From Mycobacterium sp. PSTR-4-N (GTDB lineage Bacteria; Actinomycetota; Actinomycetes; Mycobacteriales; Mycobacteriaceae): 64,000 nt of DNA. The translations under genes were made by a program, and so were the position numbers. The DNA lies in contig NZ_JAKRFN010000004.1 of NCBI RefSeq assembly GCF_022348085.1, forward strand, positions 248,001-312,000, read 5' to 3'. This document shows, one piece after another, positions 1 through 8,725 of the stretch. The first letter of the stretch is position 1. Every line of letters starts with the position of its first letter. The notes below the pieces were generated by a model. That model did not search any database. It was not told where the DNA came from and saw nothing but the letters and a program-made list of their open reading frames with translations.

Positions 1-2
1 CC

Positions 3-44
3 GTCTTGCCCGCGCCGGTACCGGCCGTCGAGGAAGCCAGCTAG
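3..44 (+). CDS. possible 3' tail of a truncated CDS
   Basis: The third forward frame runs open from the window edge and stops at TAG (42-44), giving an Ala/Pro/Val-rich tail ending VEEAS. It would converge on the molybdopterin gene, whose stop begins at 49. Only 13 codons are visible, so this is a guess from frame and position; the identity cannot be read. Confidence 0.3.
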   Translation, partial: VLPAPVPAVEEAS

Positions 45-48
45 ACGG

Positions 49-2241
49 TCACTGCGCGACCGTGACCGACACCCAGGTGCCGTTGACCGCCGCCGTCCCG
101 GTGAACGAATCGACGAGATGCGGGTCGTGCAGGGCATTGACGTTGGCGCCCGCCAACGTCCTGGCGTGGCGCCACCCGGTGTCCTGATGGCCCCAACCGT
201 GCGGTATCGCAACGGTTCCGGCACGAATGTCGTCTGTCACGTCCACCGGCACCTCGATCTCGCCGACGGGCGAGGCGATACACGCGGTGTCACCGTCGGC
301 AAGGCCGCGGGCCGCCGCGTCGTCGGGATGCATCAGCACCGTGCACCGGTTGCTGCCGCCCGTCATCGTCGCGACGTTGTGCAGCCAGGAGTTGTTGCTC
401 CGCAACTGCCGGCGGCCGATCAGCTGCAGGTCATAGGCGTCAGCTGCGGCCGCGTCGCCGTCGCGCAGATGCGCCTGCGTCGCCGCGACGAACTCCACCG
501 GTGCCAGCTGCACACGCCGGTCCTTGGTCGCGATCACCTCACGCAGCCGGGGGCGCAGCGGTCCGAGATCGACACCGCCGGGGCTCGAGCGGATCTGACG
601 CATCGTGATGCCCTTGCGGCCCTTACGAAATCGTCCGTGCGGCCCGGTGGCCACGGCCAGCGCCGCCAGTCGCAGCGGATTGATCGCCGAGACCACCCGC
701 GACCGCAGCGGGCCGGGCAGCGACCGCAGCGGCCGCGGCAGCAACTCGAGAGCCAAGCGGGTCAGGATCTCCCAGTCCTCGAGGCCGCCGGACGGCGGGT
801 CGAACGAGCGGTGCTGAAAGCGAACGGTGTTGCGCACCTGGAACACCGGCGTGAGCAGGCTGACATCGTCGCGCTCCAGCGGTGACACCGGGGGCAGGAT
901 GAAGTCGGCGTGCCGGGTGGTCTCCGTGATGTACATGTCGACCGCCACATACAGGTCGAGCGACTCCAGGGCATCGTCGAGCCGGCCCCGCTGGGGGATC
1001 GACGAGACCGGGTTACCGGCATAGGTGATCATCGCGCGGATCTGGCCGGGGCCAGGGGTGAGGATCTCGTCGGCCATGACGACTGCGGGTAGCTCCGAGC
1101 GGAACGAGCGGTAGCGGCCCGATCGGTCGGTGAAACGGCCGGGCCGGAACGGTATCCGCTTGGCCAGGCGCGGCACGTCCGCCACGGGCGTGGTGAACAT
1201 GGTGCCGCCCGCGCGGTCGAGGTTGCCCGTCACGGTGTTGATGACCATCACCAGCCAACTGACCAGCGTGCCCGTCGGCTGCTGACAGATGCCGATGCGC
1301 GCGTAGATCGCCGCCGACTCCGCCGCCGCGTGCTCGCGGGCGAGCGTCTGGATCGTCTCCGCGTCCACCCCCGCCCGCGGGGCCATCGCCTCCGGCGTCG
1401 CGTCGGCGACCAGATCCGCCAGCTCGGCGATCCCCGTCGACTGTTCAGCGACAGCCCTTGTGTCGCAGAGCCTTTCGGCGAGCAGAACGTGCAGCATGCC
1501 GAGCAGCAGGAACAGGTCACCGCCGGGGCGCACCGCGACGTGCTGGTCGGCCAGCCGCGCGGTCTCGGTGCGGCGCGGGTCGACCACGACGACGGTGCCC
1601 CCGCGGTCGCGGATCGCCCGGATCCGTCGTTTGGCGCCGGGCATGATCGACAACGATCCGTTGGACACGGCGGGGTTGGCGCCCAGAATCACCAAACGCT
1701 GGGTGCGGTCGATGTCGGTGACGGGGATCAGGGCGTTGGACCCGAACACCTTCCACGCGGCGAATTCGTGTGGCATCTGGTCGATCGACGACGCGGTGAA
1801 GAAATTCGGCGTACGCAGCGCCCGGCTCAGCAGGAAGCCGTAGGCCGCCCCGGAGCTGTGCGCGGCCGGGTTGCCGAGGTACATGCCCAGCGAGTTGCTG
1901 CCGCTCCTGGCGCGCACCGCCCTCAGCCGCCGCCCGATCTCGGCGAACGCCGCGTCCCAGCCGATCGGTTCGAACCGGTCCCCGACACGGCGCAGCGGTG
2001 TCCGCACCCGGTCGGGGTCGTGATGCAATCCACCCATCGCGGTGGCCTTGGGGCAGATGTAGCCGTGCGACAGCACGTCGTCGGGATTGCCCTCGATACG
2101 GGTGACCTGACCGTCGGCAACGGTGACGTGCAGTCCGCAGTGCGCCTCGCACAGCGTGCACTGGCTGATGTGGGTGACGTGGTCGAGCGGGCCGGACGGG
2201 TCCCGGTGCGCGGTGGTCAAGGGCAAGTCGACAGCTGTCAT
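49..2241 (-). CDS. molybdopterin-dependent oxidoreductase with N-terminal [4Fe-4S] cluster
   Basis: A 730-residue member of the DMSO-reductase/formate-dehydrogenase superfamily (bis-MGD molybdenum or tungsten enzymes). The N-terminus carries C28-x2-C31-x3-C35 and C63, the pattern for one [4Fe-4S] cluster. Molybdopterin-binding core follows (about 75-500), and a C-terminal dinucleotide-binding barrel starts around 615. Where formate dehydrogenases have a Cys or Sec metal ligand, this protein reads SSIDQMPH (151-158), so formate dehydrogenase activity is not supported. No Tat signal is visible, so it is probably cytoplasmic. ATG start has GGAGG about 5 nt upstream. It is monocistronic and divergent from ffh. 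The physiological substrate cannot be deduced. Confidence 0.85.
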   Translation of the reverse strand: MTAVDLPLTTAHRDPSGPLDHVTHISQCTLCEAHCGLHVTVADGQVTRIEGNPDDVLSHGYICPKATAMGGLHHDPDRVRTPLRRVGDRFEPIGWDAAFAEIGRRLRAVRARSGSNSLGMYLGNPAAHSSGAAYGFLLSRALRTPNFFTASSIDQMPHEFAAWKVFGSNALIPVTDIDRTQRLVILGANPAVSNGSLSIMPGAKRRIRAIRDRGGTVVVVDPRRTETARLADQHVAVRPGGDLFLLLGMLHVLLAERLCDTRAVAEQSTGIAELADLVADATPEAMAPRAGVDAETIQTLAREHAAAESAAIYARIGICQQPTGTLVSWLVMVINTVTGNLDRAGGTMFTTPVADVPRLAKRIPFRPGRFTDRSGRYRSFRSELPAVVMADEILTPGPGQIRAMITYAGNPVSSIPQRGRLDDALESLDLYVAVDMYITETTRHADFILPPVSPLERDDVSLLTPVFQVRNTVRFQHRSFDPPSGGLEDWEILTRLALELLPRPLRSLPGPLRSRVVSAINPLRLAALAVATGPHGRFRKGRKGITMRQIRSSPGGVDLGPLRPRLREVIATKDRRVQLAPVEFVAATQAHLRDGDAAAADAYDLQLIGRRQLRSNNSWLHNVATMTGGSNRCTVLMHPDDAAARGLADGDTACIASPVGEIEVPVDVTDDIRAGTVAIPHGWGHQDTGWRHARTLAGANVNALHDPHLVDSFTGTAAVNGTWVSVTVAQ

Positions 2242-2341
2242 CGGACCTCCGCGGGCTTGTCGGATGGCTCATACGCTAATGGGTGTGCACCGGGGGCGAC
2301 CAGAGGTCAGCGCGGCTTTCTCGCTGCAACGCACCGACCGT

Positions 2342-2347
2342 TAGGCT
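2342..2347 (+). promoter_or_regulatory. -10-like hexamer TAGGCT, leaderless ffh start
   Basis: TAGGCT fits the mycobacterial TANNNT -10 and ends 6 nt before the ffh GTG (2354). No Shine-Dalgarno lies between, so transcription probably begins at the start codon. Inferred from sequence only. Confidence 0.5.
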
Positions 2348-2353
2348 GGCGAG

Positions 2354-3910
2354 GTGTTTGAATCCCTGTCCGACCGGTTGACCGGTGCCCTGTCGGGCCT
2401 GCGCGGCAAGGGCCGGCTCACCGACGCCGACATCGATGCCGTCGCGCGCGAGATCCGCCTGGCACTGCTCGAGGCCGATGTCTCGCTGCCCGTGGTCCGT
2501 GCGTTCATCGCCCGTATCAAGGATCGTGCCAAGGGCGCCGAGGTGTCCGCCGCGCTCAACCCGGCCCAGCAGGTCGTCAAGATCGTCAACGAGGAGCTCA
2601 TCGCGATCCTCGGCGGTCAGACGCGCCAGCTCGCGTTCGCACGCAACCCACCGACGGTCATCATGCTGGCCGGCCTGCAGGGTTCGGGTAAGACCACACT
2701 GGCCGGCAAGCTCGCCAGGTGGCTGAAGGGTCAGGGGCACACGCCGCTGCTGGTGGCCTGCGACCTGCAGCGCCCCGGTGCGGTCAACCAGCTGCAGATC
2801 GTCGGTGAGCGGGCCAGGGTGGGCGTGTTCGCCCCCCATCCGGGCACCGCGCCCGGCGCCGCCGAGGTCAAGGGCACCGCCGACCCGGTGGCCGTCGCCG
2901 CTGCCGGTCTGGCAGAGGCCAAAAGCAAGCACTACGACGTCGTCATCGTCGACACCGCCGGCCGGCTGGGTATCGACGAAGAGCTGATGAGTCAGGCCGC
3001 CGCGATCCGCGACGCCGTGCAGCCCGACGAGACGCTGTTCGTTCTCGACGCGATGATCGGTCAGGACGCCGTCACCACGGCCGATGCCTTCCGGGAGGGT
3101 GTCGGCTTCACCGGCGTCGTGCTCACCAAGCTCGACGGCGACGCTCGTGGTGGCGCTGCGCTGTCGGTGCGCGAGGTCACCGGTGTGCCGATCCTGTTCG
3201 CGTCCAGCGGCGAGAAGCTCGAGGACTTCGACGTCTTCCACCCCGACCGGATGGCCAGCCGCATCCTCGGCATGGGCGACGTGCTCACGCTCATCGAGCA
3301 GGCCGAGCAGCATTTCGACGCTGAACAGGCCGAGGCCACCGCCGCCAAGATCGGCAGTGGCGAGCTGACCCTCGAGGACTTCCTCGAGCAGATGCTGATG
3401 ATCCGCAAGATGGGGCCGATCGGCAATCTGCTGGGCATGCTGCCCGGTGCCGGGCAGATGAAAGACGCCCTGGCCGCGGTCGACGACAGCCAGCTGGACC
3501 GGGTGCAGGCCATCATCCGCGGCATGACACCGGCCGAGCGCGCCGACCCGAAGATCATCAACGCGTCGCGGCGGCTGCGCATCGCCAACGGCTCCGGGGT
3601 GACCGTCGCCGAGGTCAACCAGCTGGTGGATCGGTTCTTCGATGCGCGCAAGATGATGTCGCAGATGGCCGGGCAGATGGGAATGCCGTTCGGCCGCAAG
3701 AACACTCGCAAGGCGGGCAAGGGCAAGAACAAGCAGGCCGGCAAGAAGAAGGGCGGGCGCGGGCCCACGCCGGCGAAGAACCGAAACCCGCTCGGCGCCG
3801 GAATGCCCGCCGGTTTCCCCGACCTGTCCAACATGCCGAAGGGACTCGACGAGCTCCCGCCGGGTCTGGCCGGCATCGACCTGTCGAAGCTGAAGTTCCC
3901 CAAGAACTGA
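2354..3910 (+). CDS. ffh: signal recognition particle GTPase Ffh (SRP54)
   Basis: Ffh binds signal sequences and 4.5S RNA and delivers ribosomes to FtsY at the membrane. The 518-residue protein has the N helical bundle (1-90), the G domain with P-loop GLQGSGKTT (about 106-114), DTAGR, TKLDGDARGG, then a Met-rich M domain (about 330-440). A Lys/Gly/Pro-rich C-terminal tail, longer than in E. coli, is usual in actinobacteria. GTG start chosen because the next residues (FESLSDRL) match the family N-terminus; a -10-like hexamer ends 6 nt upstream. Its stop overlaps the next ATG by one base, so the amidohydrolase is translationally coupled. Corresponds to Rv2916c. Confidence 0.97.
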   Translation: MFESLSDRLTGALSGLRGKGRLTDADIDAVAREIRLALLEADVSLPVVRAFIARIKDRAKGAEVSAALNPAQQVVKIVNEELIAILGGQTRQLAFARNPPTVIMLAGLQGSGKTTLAGKLARWLKGQGHTPLLVACDLQRPGAVNQLQIVGERARVGVFAPHPGTAPGAAEVKGTADPVAVAAAGLAEAKSKHYDVVIVDTAGRLGIDEELMSQAAAIRDAVQPDETLFVLDAMIGQDAVTTADAFREGVGFTGVVLTKLDGDARGGAALSVREVTGVPILFASSGEKLEDFDVFHPDRMASRILGMGDVLTLIEQAEQHFDAEQAEATAAKIGSGELTLEDFLEQMLMIRKMGPIGNLLGMLPGAGQMKDALAAVDDSQLDRVQAIIRGMTPAERADPKIINASRRLRIANGSGVTVAEVNQLVDRFFDARKMMSQMAGQMGMPFGRKNTRKAGKGKNKQAGKKKGGRGPTPAKNRNPLGAGMPAGFPDLSNMPKGLDELPPGLAGIDLSKLKFPKN

Positions 3911-5019
3911 TGGCGCCGGCGCTGCACGTCCGCGGGCGTGGGCTGCCCGACGGCGAACCCGTCGAGTGGTGGATCGTCTATGAGGGCTCGCCCGAAGAGG
4001 GTGGGCGGGGCGGGCTCCTGTCCGCCGAACCCGTGGCGGGCGCCGAGACCGTGTTTGATGGAGGCTGGATCCTGCCTGGTCTCGTCGACGCCCACTGCCA
4101 CGTCGGGTTGGGACCGGACGGTGAGATCCCGCTGGACGAGGCGATCCAACAGGCCGAGGTCGAGCGCGGGGTCGGCGCGCTGCTCCTGCGCGACGCCGGA
4201 TCTCCCACCGACACGCGCATTCTCGACGAGCACCAGGACCTGCCGCGGATCATCCGGGCCGGGCGACACATCGCCCGGCCGAAGCGCTACCAGCGGGGGT
4301 TCGCCGCCGAGCTCGCCGACGAAGCGCAGCTGCCCGCGGCGGTGGCCGAACAGGCGCGTCGCGGGGACGGCTGGGTGAAGATCGTCGGAGACTGGATCGA
4401 CCGCGACACCGGCGACCTGGCTCCGCTGTGGTCCGACGACGTCCTGGACGCGGCGATCGATGCCGCGCACGCCAACGGCGCCCGGGTCACCGCCCATGTG
4501 TTCAGCGAGGACGCCCTACCCGGCCTGATCCGCGCCGGCATCGACTGCATCGAACACGGCACGGGACTCACCGAGGACACCATCGACCTGATGGTCGAGT
4601 ACGGCACCGCGCTGGTGCCGACGCTGATCAACATCGAGAACTTCCCCGACATCGCCGCCGCGGCGCACAAGTACCCGCGCTATGCGCAGCACATGCGCGC
4701 CCTCTATGCGACGTGCAGCGAGCGTATCGCCGCGGCCCGGGAAGCCGGTGTGCCCATCTACGCGGGCTCGGATGCGGGCAGCGCCGTCGCGCACGGCCGC
4801 ATCGCCGAGGAGGTGGATGCGCTCAAAGCGATCGGCATGACGCCGACCGACGCGCTGGGCGCGGCGTGCTGGGACGCCAGGGAGTGGCTGCGCCGGCCAG
4901 GCCTCGAGCACGGGGCATCCGCCGATTTCGTCTGCTACGCCGACGATCCCCGCACCGGTGCCGACGTGCTCGCCCATCCGACGCTCGTCGTGCTGCGCGG
5001 AAAGGTCTACCGCGGGTAG
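3910..5019 (+). CDS. amidohydrolase-superfamily metal-dependent hydrolase
   Basis: A 369-residue TIM-barrel amidohydrolase. The metal-binding HxH lies at 62-64 (DAHCH), after the WILPGLVD strand typical of imidazolonepropionase/prolidase-like members. Further candidate ligands are the Lys in VKIVGDW, the His in VTAHVFS, the His in IEHGTGL and the Asp in YAGSDAGS. The substrate is unknown; cyclic amides, dipeptides or lactones are typical. The ATG overlaps the ffh stop by one base (TGATG), so it is co-translated with ffh, the same arrangement as Rv2916c-Rv2915c. No signal peptide, so cytoplasmic. Confidence 0.85.
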   Translation: MAPALHVRGRGLPDGEPVEWWIVYEGSPEEGGRGGLLSAEPVAGAETVFDGGWILPGLVDAHCHVGLGPDGEIPLDEAIQQAEVERGVGALLLRDAGSPTDTRILDEHQDLPRIIRAGRHIARPKRYQRGFAAELADEAQLPAAVAEQARRGDGWVKIVGDWIDRDTGDLAPLWSDDVLDAAIDAAHANGARVTAHVFSEDALPGLIRAGIDCIEHGTGLTEDTIDLMVEYGTALVPTLINIENFPDIAAAAHKYPRYAQHMRALYATCSERIAAAREAGVPIYAGSDAGSAVAHGRIAEEVDALKAIGMTPTDALGAACWDAREWLRRPGLEHGASADFVCYADDPRTGADVLAHPTLVVLRGKVYRG

Positions 5020-5037
5020 CTCCGTCGCTGCCCGTCC

Positions 5038-5043
5038 TAGGAT
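5038..5043 (+). promoter_or_regulatory. -10-like hexamer TAGGAT, leaderless start
   Basis: TAGGAT ends 6 nt before the GTG of the cyclase-family gene (5050), with no ribosome binding site between. Candidate leaderless promoter, inferred. Confidence 0.45.
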
Positions 5044-5049
5044 GGCGCG

Positions 5050-5724
5050 GTGTCCACACGCCGCGTCGTCGACCTCAGTCATCCGATCCGCGCCGGCCTG
5101 ATCACCTATCCGGGACTGCCCGCCCCTGTGATCAGTCCGTATCTGACGCGCGAACAATCCCGTGAGAAGTACGCGCCCGGAACGGAATTCGCGATGGACC
5201 TCATCACGATGATCGGCAACACGGGTACCTACCTCGATTCACCGTTCCACCGCTACGGCGACGGCGCCGACCTGGCCGGTCTGGACCTCTCGACGCTCGT
5301 CGGGATCCCCGCCGAAGTGGTTCACCTCGATCCCGACCACGCTCGGGCGATCACCGTCGACGATCTCGCCGACCGGGACGTCCGGGGTGCGGCCGTGCTG
5401 CTGCACACGGGCTGGGATCGTCACTTCGCAACGCCGGCCTACGGGGTGGGGGCGCCGTTCCTGAACGAGGAAGGGGCGCAACACCTCATCGACAGCGGCG
5501 CGGTGCTGGTCGGCATCGACTCGGTCAACATCGACGACACCGAGTCGGGCGGCAGTCGTCCGGCCCACACGATGCTGCTCGGGGCCGGAGTGCACGTCGT
5601 GGAGCACCTCACGAACCTGGGGGCGCTGCCGCAGCGCGGTGCCCGGTTCACGGCGGCCCCGCCGGCGATCGTGGGGTTCGGCACGTTTCCCGTGCGGGCG
5701 TTCGCCGAACTGCCCGGGGATTGA
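5050..5724 (+). CDS. cyclase-family (kynurenine-formamidase-like) hydrolase
   Basis: A 224-residue cyclase/KynB-fold protein (PF04199 type). It starts with VDLSHPI and carries the signature region, but the metal motif reads GNTGTYLDSPFH rather than the usual HxGTHxDxPxH. Asp and the last His are kept, while the first His is Asn and the second is Tyr. Metal geometry and substrate therefore probably differ from N-formylkynurenine formamidase. The C-terminal Glu/His region (VVEHLTNL) is present. GTG start chosen from family N-terminus and the -10-like hexamer at 5038. Convergent with dacB with a 4-nt gap. Confidence 0.8.
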   Translation: MSTRRVVDLSHPIRAGLITYPGLPAPVISPYLTREQSREKYAPGTEFAMDLITMIGNTGTYLDSPFHRYGDGADLAGLDLSTLVGIPAEVVHLDPDHARAITVDDLADRDVRGAAVLLHTGWDRHFATPAYGVGAPFLNEEGAQHLIDSGAVLVGIDSVNIDDTESGGSRPAHTMLLGAGVHVVEHLTNLGALPQRGARFTAAPPAIVGFGTFPVRAFAELPGD

Positions 5725-5728
5725 CGAC

Positions 5729-6565
5729 TCAGGGCTGGCTGAAGCCGTAGTCGAACAGGTCGATCGCCTGTCCGTAGAGGTCACCGCTGCCGTACATCTG
5801 GACGACCACCAACCGCCGGGAGCCGCGTTGGGCCGCACCGACGTAGGTCTTGCGGGCGAGATTGGTGAAGCCGGTCTTGCCGGCGATGTCGCCGGGATAG
5901 CGGCTCAGCAGTTCGTTCTGGTTGTGCAGGGTCTTGCCGGGAAAGGGCGCCGTCGGCGATCGCATGATGGTCGCGATGAGCGGGTACGTCAGCGCCGCAC
6001 GCAGGATCACCGCGAGATCGTGCGGCGTGGTGATCGACTCCCAGCCCGGCCCGTCGAGGCCCGACGGGGACGACGCCCGGGTGCTGCGCGCACCGACGAG
6101 CGCGGCCTTACGGTTCATCGCTGCCACCGCTGCCTGCTGCCCGCCGAGCATGTCGGCGAGCATGTTCGCCGCGTCGTTGCCCGAGACCATCAGTAGTCCG
6201 GAGAGCAACTGGGTCGTGGTGTACGCCTGCCCGGGTTCGATTCCGACGCAGGAACATTCGACGTCGTCATGCGACGAGTTGGCCCGCGCGAAGTTGTCCG
6301 GCCGCAAGTGATCGAGCACCACCATCGCCAGCAGGACCTTGATGGTGCTGGCGGGTGCGTAGCGGCCGTACGGATCGCGACTGGCCAGCACCCGGCCGGT
6401 GTCCAGATCGGCGACCAGCCAGGCCTGCGCCGGCCCCTGTGGAAGTGCCTGTGCTGCAGCGGGTTCGGCGCCGGGTTGAGCAACGGCTTGCGGCGCCGCG
6501 ACGACCGTCACCGCGACCATCGTCGTACTGACGGCGTACACCAACCCCGCGAATCCACGCCGCAC
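5729..6565 (-). CDS. D-alanyl-D-alanine carboxypeptidase, DacB family (copy 1)
   Basis: A periplasmic serine peptidase (S11) that trims the terminal D-Ala from peptidoglycan pentapeptides. The 278-residue protein has an N-terminal hydrophobic signal with an AxA-type cleavage region near 25-30. Catalytic motifs are complete: S73-T-I-K76, S128-G-N130 and K230-T-G232. It lacks the C-terminal domain and amphipathic helix of E. coli PBP5, so it may be secreted or held by its N-terminus. The GTG start is preceded by TAGCGT 8 nt upstream (6579-6574). It is a paralog of the next gene upstream (6710-7588), with a large inverted repeat between them. Confidence 0.9.
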   Translation of the reverse strand: MRRGFAGLVYAVSTTMVAVTVVAAPQAVAQPGAEPAAAQALPQGPAQAWLVADLDTGRVLASRDPYGRYAPASTIKVLLAMVVLDHLRPDNFARANSSHDDVECSCVGIEPGQAYTTTQLLSGLLMVSGNDAANMLADMLGGQQAAVAAMNRKAALVGARSTRASSPSGLDGPGWESITTPHDLAVILRAALTYPLIATIMRSPTAPFPGKTLHNQNELLSRYPGDIAGKTGFTNLARKTYVGAAQRGSRRLVVVQMYGSGDLYGQAIDLFDYGFSQP

Positions 6566-6638
6566 GTGGAGCGACGCTACCCATGGGAGGACTCGGTCAG
6601 ATCACCGTCGGGTAGCGATTTCGCGCCGTAGCGACGCT

Positions 6639-6694
6639 CGAGACTGCGGGGAGATCGCATACCGGCGCCGACATGCGATCTCCCCGCAGTCTCG
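6639..6694 (-). repeat. 22-bp perfect inverted repeat with 12-nt loop
   Basis: Positions 6639-6660 are exactly complementary to 6673-6694; the 12-nt loop 6661-6672 itself contains CGGCGCCG. It begins 15 nt past the dacB2 stop and lies upstream of the second carboxypeptidase, both on the minus strand, so it could be a factor-independent terminator without a U-tract. A further TCGCGCC (6621-6627) can pair with GGCGCGA (6694-6700). It might also be a copy of a dispersed repeat. Confidence 0.75.
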
Positions 6695-6709
6695 GCGCGA
6701 GTGGCGCCG

Positions 6710-7588
6710 CTAGAGCGTGGCGATACCGGCGTTCGGCCCCAGCGCGAAACCCCAATCGAGGAGCGCAGCCGCCTGATCCCAGTAGGTCGGCCCGCCTTCC
6801 CTGACCAGACCGTGCATCAGCGCCACGACCAGATGGCGGCCGCCACGCTCGGCGCCGCCGACGAACGTCTTCTGCGCGAGATCGGTGTAGCCGGTCTTGC
6901 CGCCGAACGTGCCCGGGTAGCGGTGCAGCAGCTCGTCCTGATTGACCAGCACGACATCCCCGGTGCCCGTCGGGAAGACGGCCGTGGGCTGGGAGGTGAG
7001 CTGGGCGAACACCGGGTTGGCCATCGCGGCGCGGAAGATCACGGCGAGGTCGTGGGGCGTGGACCAGATGTCGATCCCGGGGCCGTCGATGCCCGACGGT
7101 GAACCGGCGGTGGTGCCGCGCGCGCCGATGCTGACCGCCTTCGCGGTCATCTTGGCCGTGGCGACGTCGCGACCGCCCAGCATGGTCGCCAACGTGTTGG
7201 CCGCGTCGTTGCCCGACACCAGCAGCAGCGCCTCGAGCAGCTGACGGGTGGTGTAGGTCATGCCCGGTGTCACGCCCGCGCAGTTGCATTCGACCGCGGT
7301 GTCGGGCTCATTGGCCACGACTGTCGCGTCGAGAGGCAGTTCATCGAGCACGGTGAGCGCCAGCAGCACTTTGATCGTGCTCGCCGGCGCGAACCGGGTG
7401 TTCTCCTCGCGGCCCGCCAGCACTGCGCCGGTGTCCATGTCGGCGACGATCCACGCTTCGGCCGGGCCGACCGGGATCGGGACACTGCCGGCGGGCTGGC
7501 TCACCCCGGCAACCGGAGTCGCGACGGCGTGGGGAGCCGTCACGCTGCCGACCAGAATCACCGCCAGGCATGTGAGAAGCCTCATCAT
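6710..7588 (-). CDS. dacB2: D-alanyl-D-alanine carboxypeptidase DacB2 (copy 2)
   Basis: S11-family D,D-carboxypeptidase, 292 residues, with an N-terminal signal peptide (MMRLLTCLAVILVG, ending near AVATP). Motifs are STIK (nucleophile Ser), SGN in VSGNDAAN, and KTG in GGKTGYT. A longer open frame reaches 8353, but the hydrophobic signal sequence fixes the start at 7588 (ATG) or 7585 (second ATG). TAGGCT lies 8 nt upstream (7602-7597). Position beside the SnoaL-like gene and rpsP matches Rv2911 dacB2. The closely related copy at 5729-6565 suggests a local duplication and some redundancy in peptidoglycan trimming. Confidence 0.92.
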   Translation of the reverse strand: MMRLLTCLAVILVGSVTAPHAVATPVAGVSQPAGSVPIPVGPAEAWIVADMDTGAVLAGREENTRFAPASTIKVLLALTVLDELPLDATVVANEPDTAVECNCAGVTPGMTYTTRQLLEALLLVSGNDAANTLATMLGGRDVATAKMTAKAVSIGARGTTAGSPSGIDGPGIDIWSTPHDLAVIFRAAMANPVFAQLTSQPTAVFPTGTGDVVLVNQDELLHRYPGTFGGKTGYTDLAQKTFVGGAERGGRHLVVALMHGLVREGGPTYWDQAAALLDWGFALGPNAGIATL

Positions 7589-7633
7589 GGCGGCCGAGCC
7601 TAACGGGATGTCGCGATCGTGTTCAATCGAGGA

Positions 7634-8053
7634 ATGTTGAGCCTCGAGGAGATCTCCGATCGGCTGGAGATCCAACAGTTGCTGATCGACTATTCGACTG
7701 CGATCGACCAGAAGCGCTTCGATGACCTCGACGCGGTGTTCACCCCGGACGCGTACATCGACTACAGCGTCGCCGGCGGCATCGAGGGTCGGTTCCCCGA
7801 GGTCAAGGCGTGGTTGAAGGAGGTGCTGCCGAACTTCCCGATCTACTACCACATGCTGGGCAACGTCGACATCCGCATCTCGGGCGACACCGCGACATCG
7901 CGCGCGATCTGTTTCAACCCGATGGTCATGGGCGGCGATTCCGGTCAGGTCTACTTTGTGGGGATCTGGTACGTCGACGAATTCATCCGCACCGAGCAGG
8001 GGTGGCGGATGAGCAAGCGGGTCGAGGAGAAGTGCTTCGACAAGCTCCTGTGA
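7634..8053 (+). CDS. SnoaL-like / NTF2-fold protein
   Basis: About 139 residues with the nuclear-transport-factor-2-like fold seen in SnoaL, scytalone dehydratase and limonene-epoxide hydrolase relatives. The opening LSLEEISDRLEIQQLLIDYSTAID is the standard first helix; FTPDAYIDYSVAGG and the C-terminal strand EQGWRMSKRVEEKC follow. Tyr/Asp and a His (YYHMLGN) could form the small active-site pocket, but no specific reaction can be assigned. ATG at 7634 is preferred on family length; an in-frame GTG at 7619 is the alternative. Occupies the place of Rv2910c, divergent from dacB2. Confidence 0.82.
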   Translation: MLSLEEISDRLEIQQLLIDYSTAIDQKRFDDLDAVFTPDAYIDYSVAGGIEGRFPEVKAWLKEVLPNFPIYYHMLGNVDIRISGDTATSRAICFNPMVMGGDSGQVYFVGIWYVDEFIRTEQGWRMSKRVEEKCFDKLL

Positions 8054-8100
8054 CGATTTCTGTTCCCGCCCAGCGCTCTGGCACAATGGGCGGCTGTCTG
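8054..8100 (+). promoter_or_regulatory. rpsP promoter, shared architecture with rplS
   Basis: CGATTTC at 8054, then 16 nt, then TCTGGCACAAT with -10 CACAAT at 8082-8087, then TGTCTG at 8095-8100. The same blocks at the same spacing occur upstream of rplS (12261-12308). That makes a conserved promoter plus start-site region likely for the two ribosomal-protein genes. Transcription would start near 8094, leaving a leader of about 110 nt before rpsP. Confidence 0.6.
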
Positions 8101-8207
8101 TCCGGGACTCAGGCCCCGCGGCAGTCACACACGTGAGGCAAAACCGGATCGGGCAGTCCGCCCGCATCGCCGAATTGCAGCGTGGCAAACCACAGGAGTA
8201 GTTCTTC

Positions 8208-8717
8208 ATGGCTGTCAAGATCAAGCTGACCCGTCTGGGCAAGATCCGCAATCCGCAGTACCGCATCATCGTCGCCGACGCGCGCACCCGCCGTGATGGT
8301 CGCGCCATCGAGGTGATCGGCCGGTACCACCCCAAGGAAGACCCGAGCCTCATCGAGGTCGATACCGAGCGCGCCCAGTACTGGCTGGGTGTGGGCGCTC
8401 AGCCCACCGAGCCCGTGCTCGCGCTGCTCAAGATCACCGGTGACTGGCAGAAGTTCAAGGGTCTGCCCGGCGCCGAGGGCACGCTGAAGGTCAAGGAGCC
8501 CAAGCCGTCCAAGCTGGACCTGTTCAACGCCGCACTGTCCGAGGCCGACGGCGCCCCGTCCACCGAGGCCACCACGCCCAAGAAGAAGAAGGCTCCGGCC
8601 GCCAAGAAGGAAGCCTCCGACGTCGAGGCGACCGCTGATCCGTCCGGATCGGCGGACAAGTCCGAGGCCGCGGCCGAGGGCGAGGACGCCACCGTCGCCG
8701 GCGCCACTGAAAGCTGA
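8208..8717 (+). CDS. rpsP: 30S ribosomal protein S16
   Basis: S16 is needed for 30S assembly. The conserved core (about 1-90) starts [11 protein letters not shown] and includes [17 protein letters not shown]. It is followed by an Ala/Lys/Glu/Ser-rich low-complexity tail (about 105-169), longer than the E. coli protein and usual for actinobacteria. ATG start has AGGAG 8-12 nt upstream. First gene of rpsP-khpA-rimM-trmD; the gap to khpA is 8 nt. Confidence 0.97.
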   Translation: MAVKIKLTRLGKIRNPQYRIIVADARTRRDGRAIEVIGRYHPKEDPSLIEVDTERAQYWLGVGAQPTEPVLALLKITGDWQKFKGLPGAEGTLKVKEPKPSKLDLFNAALSEADGAPSTEATTPKKKKAPAAKKEASDVEATADPSGSADKSEAAAEGEDATVAGATES

Positions 8718-8725
8718 GCGACACC

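Noticed and set aside
49..2241. Formate dehydrogenase (FdhF)
   Set aside because: No Cys/Sec at the metal-ligand position and the N-terminal cluster layout differs from Rv2900c as recalled; only the general superfamily call is kept.
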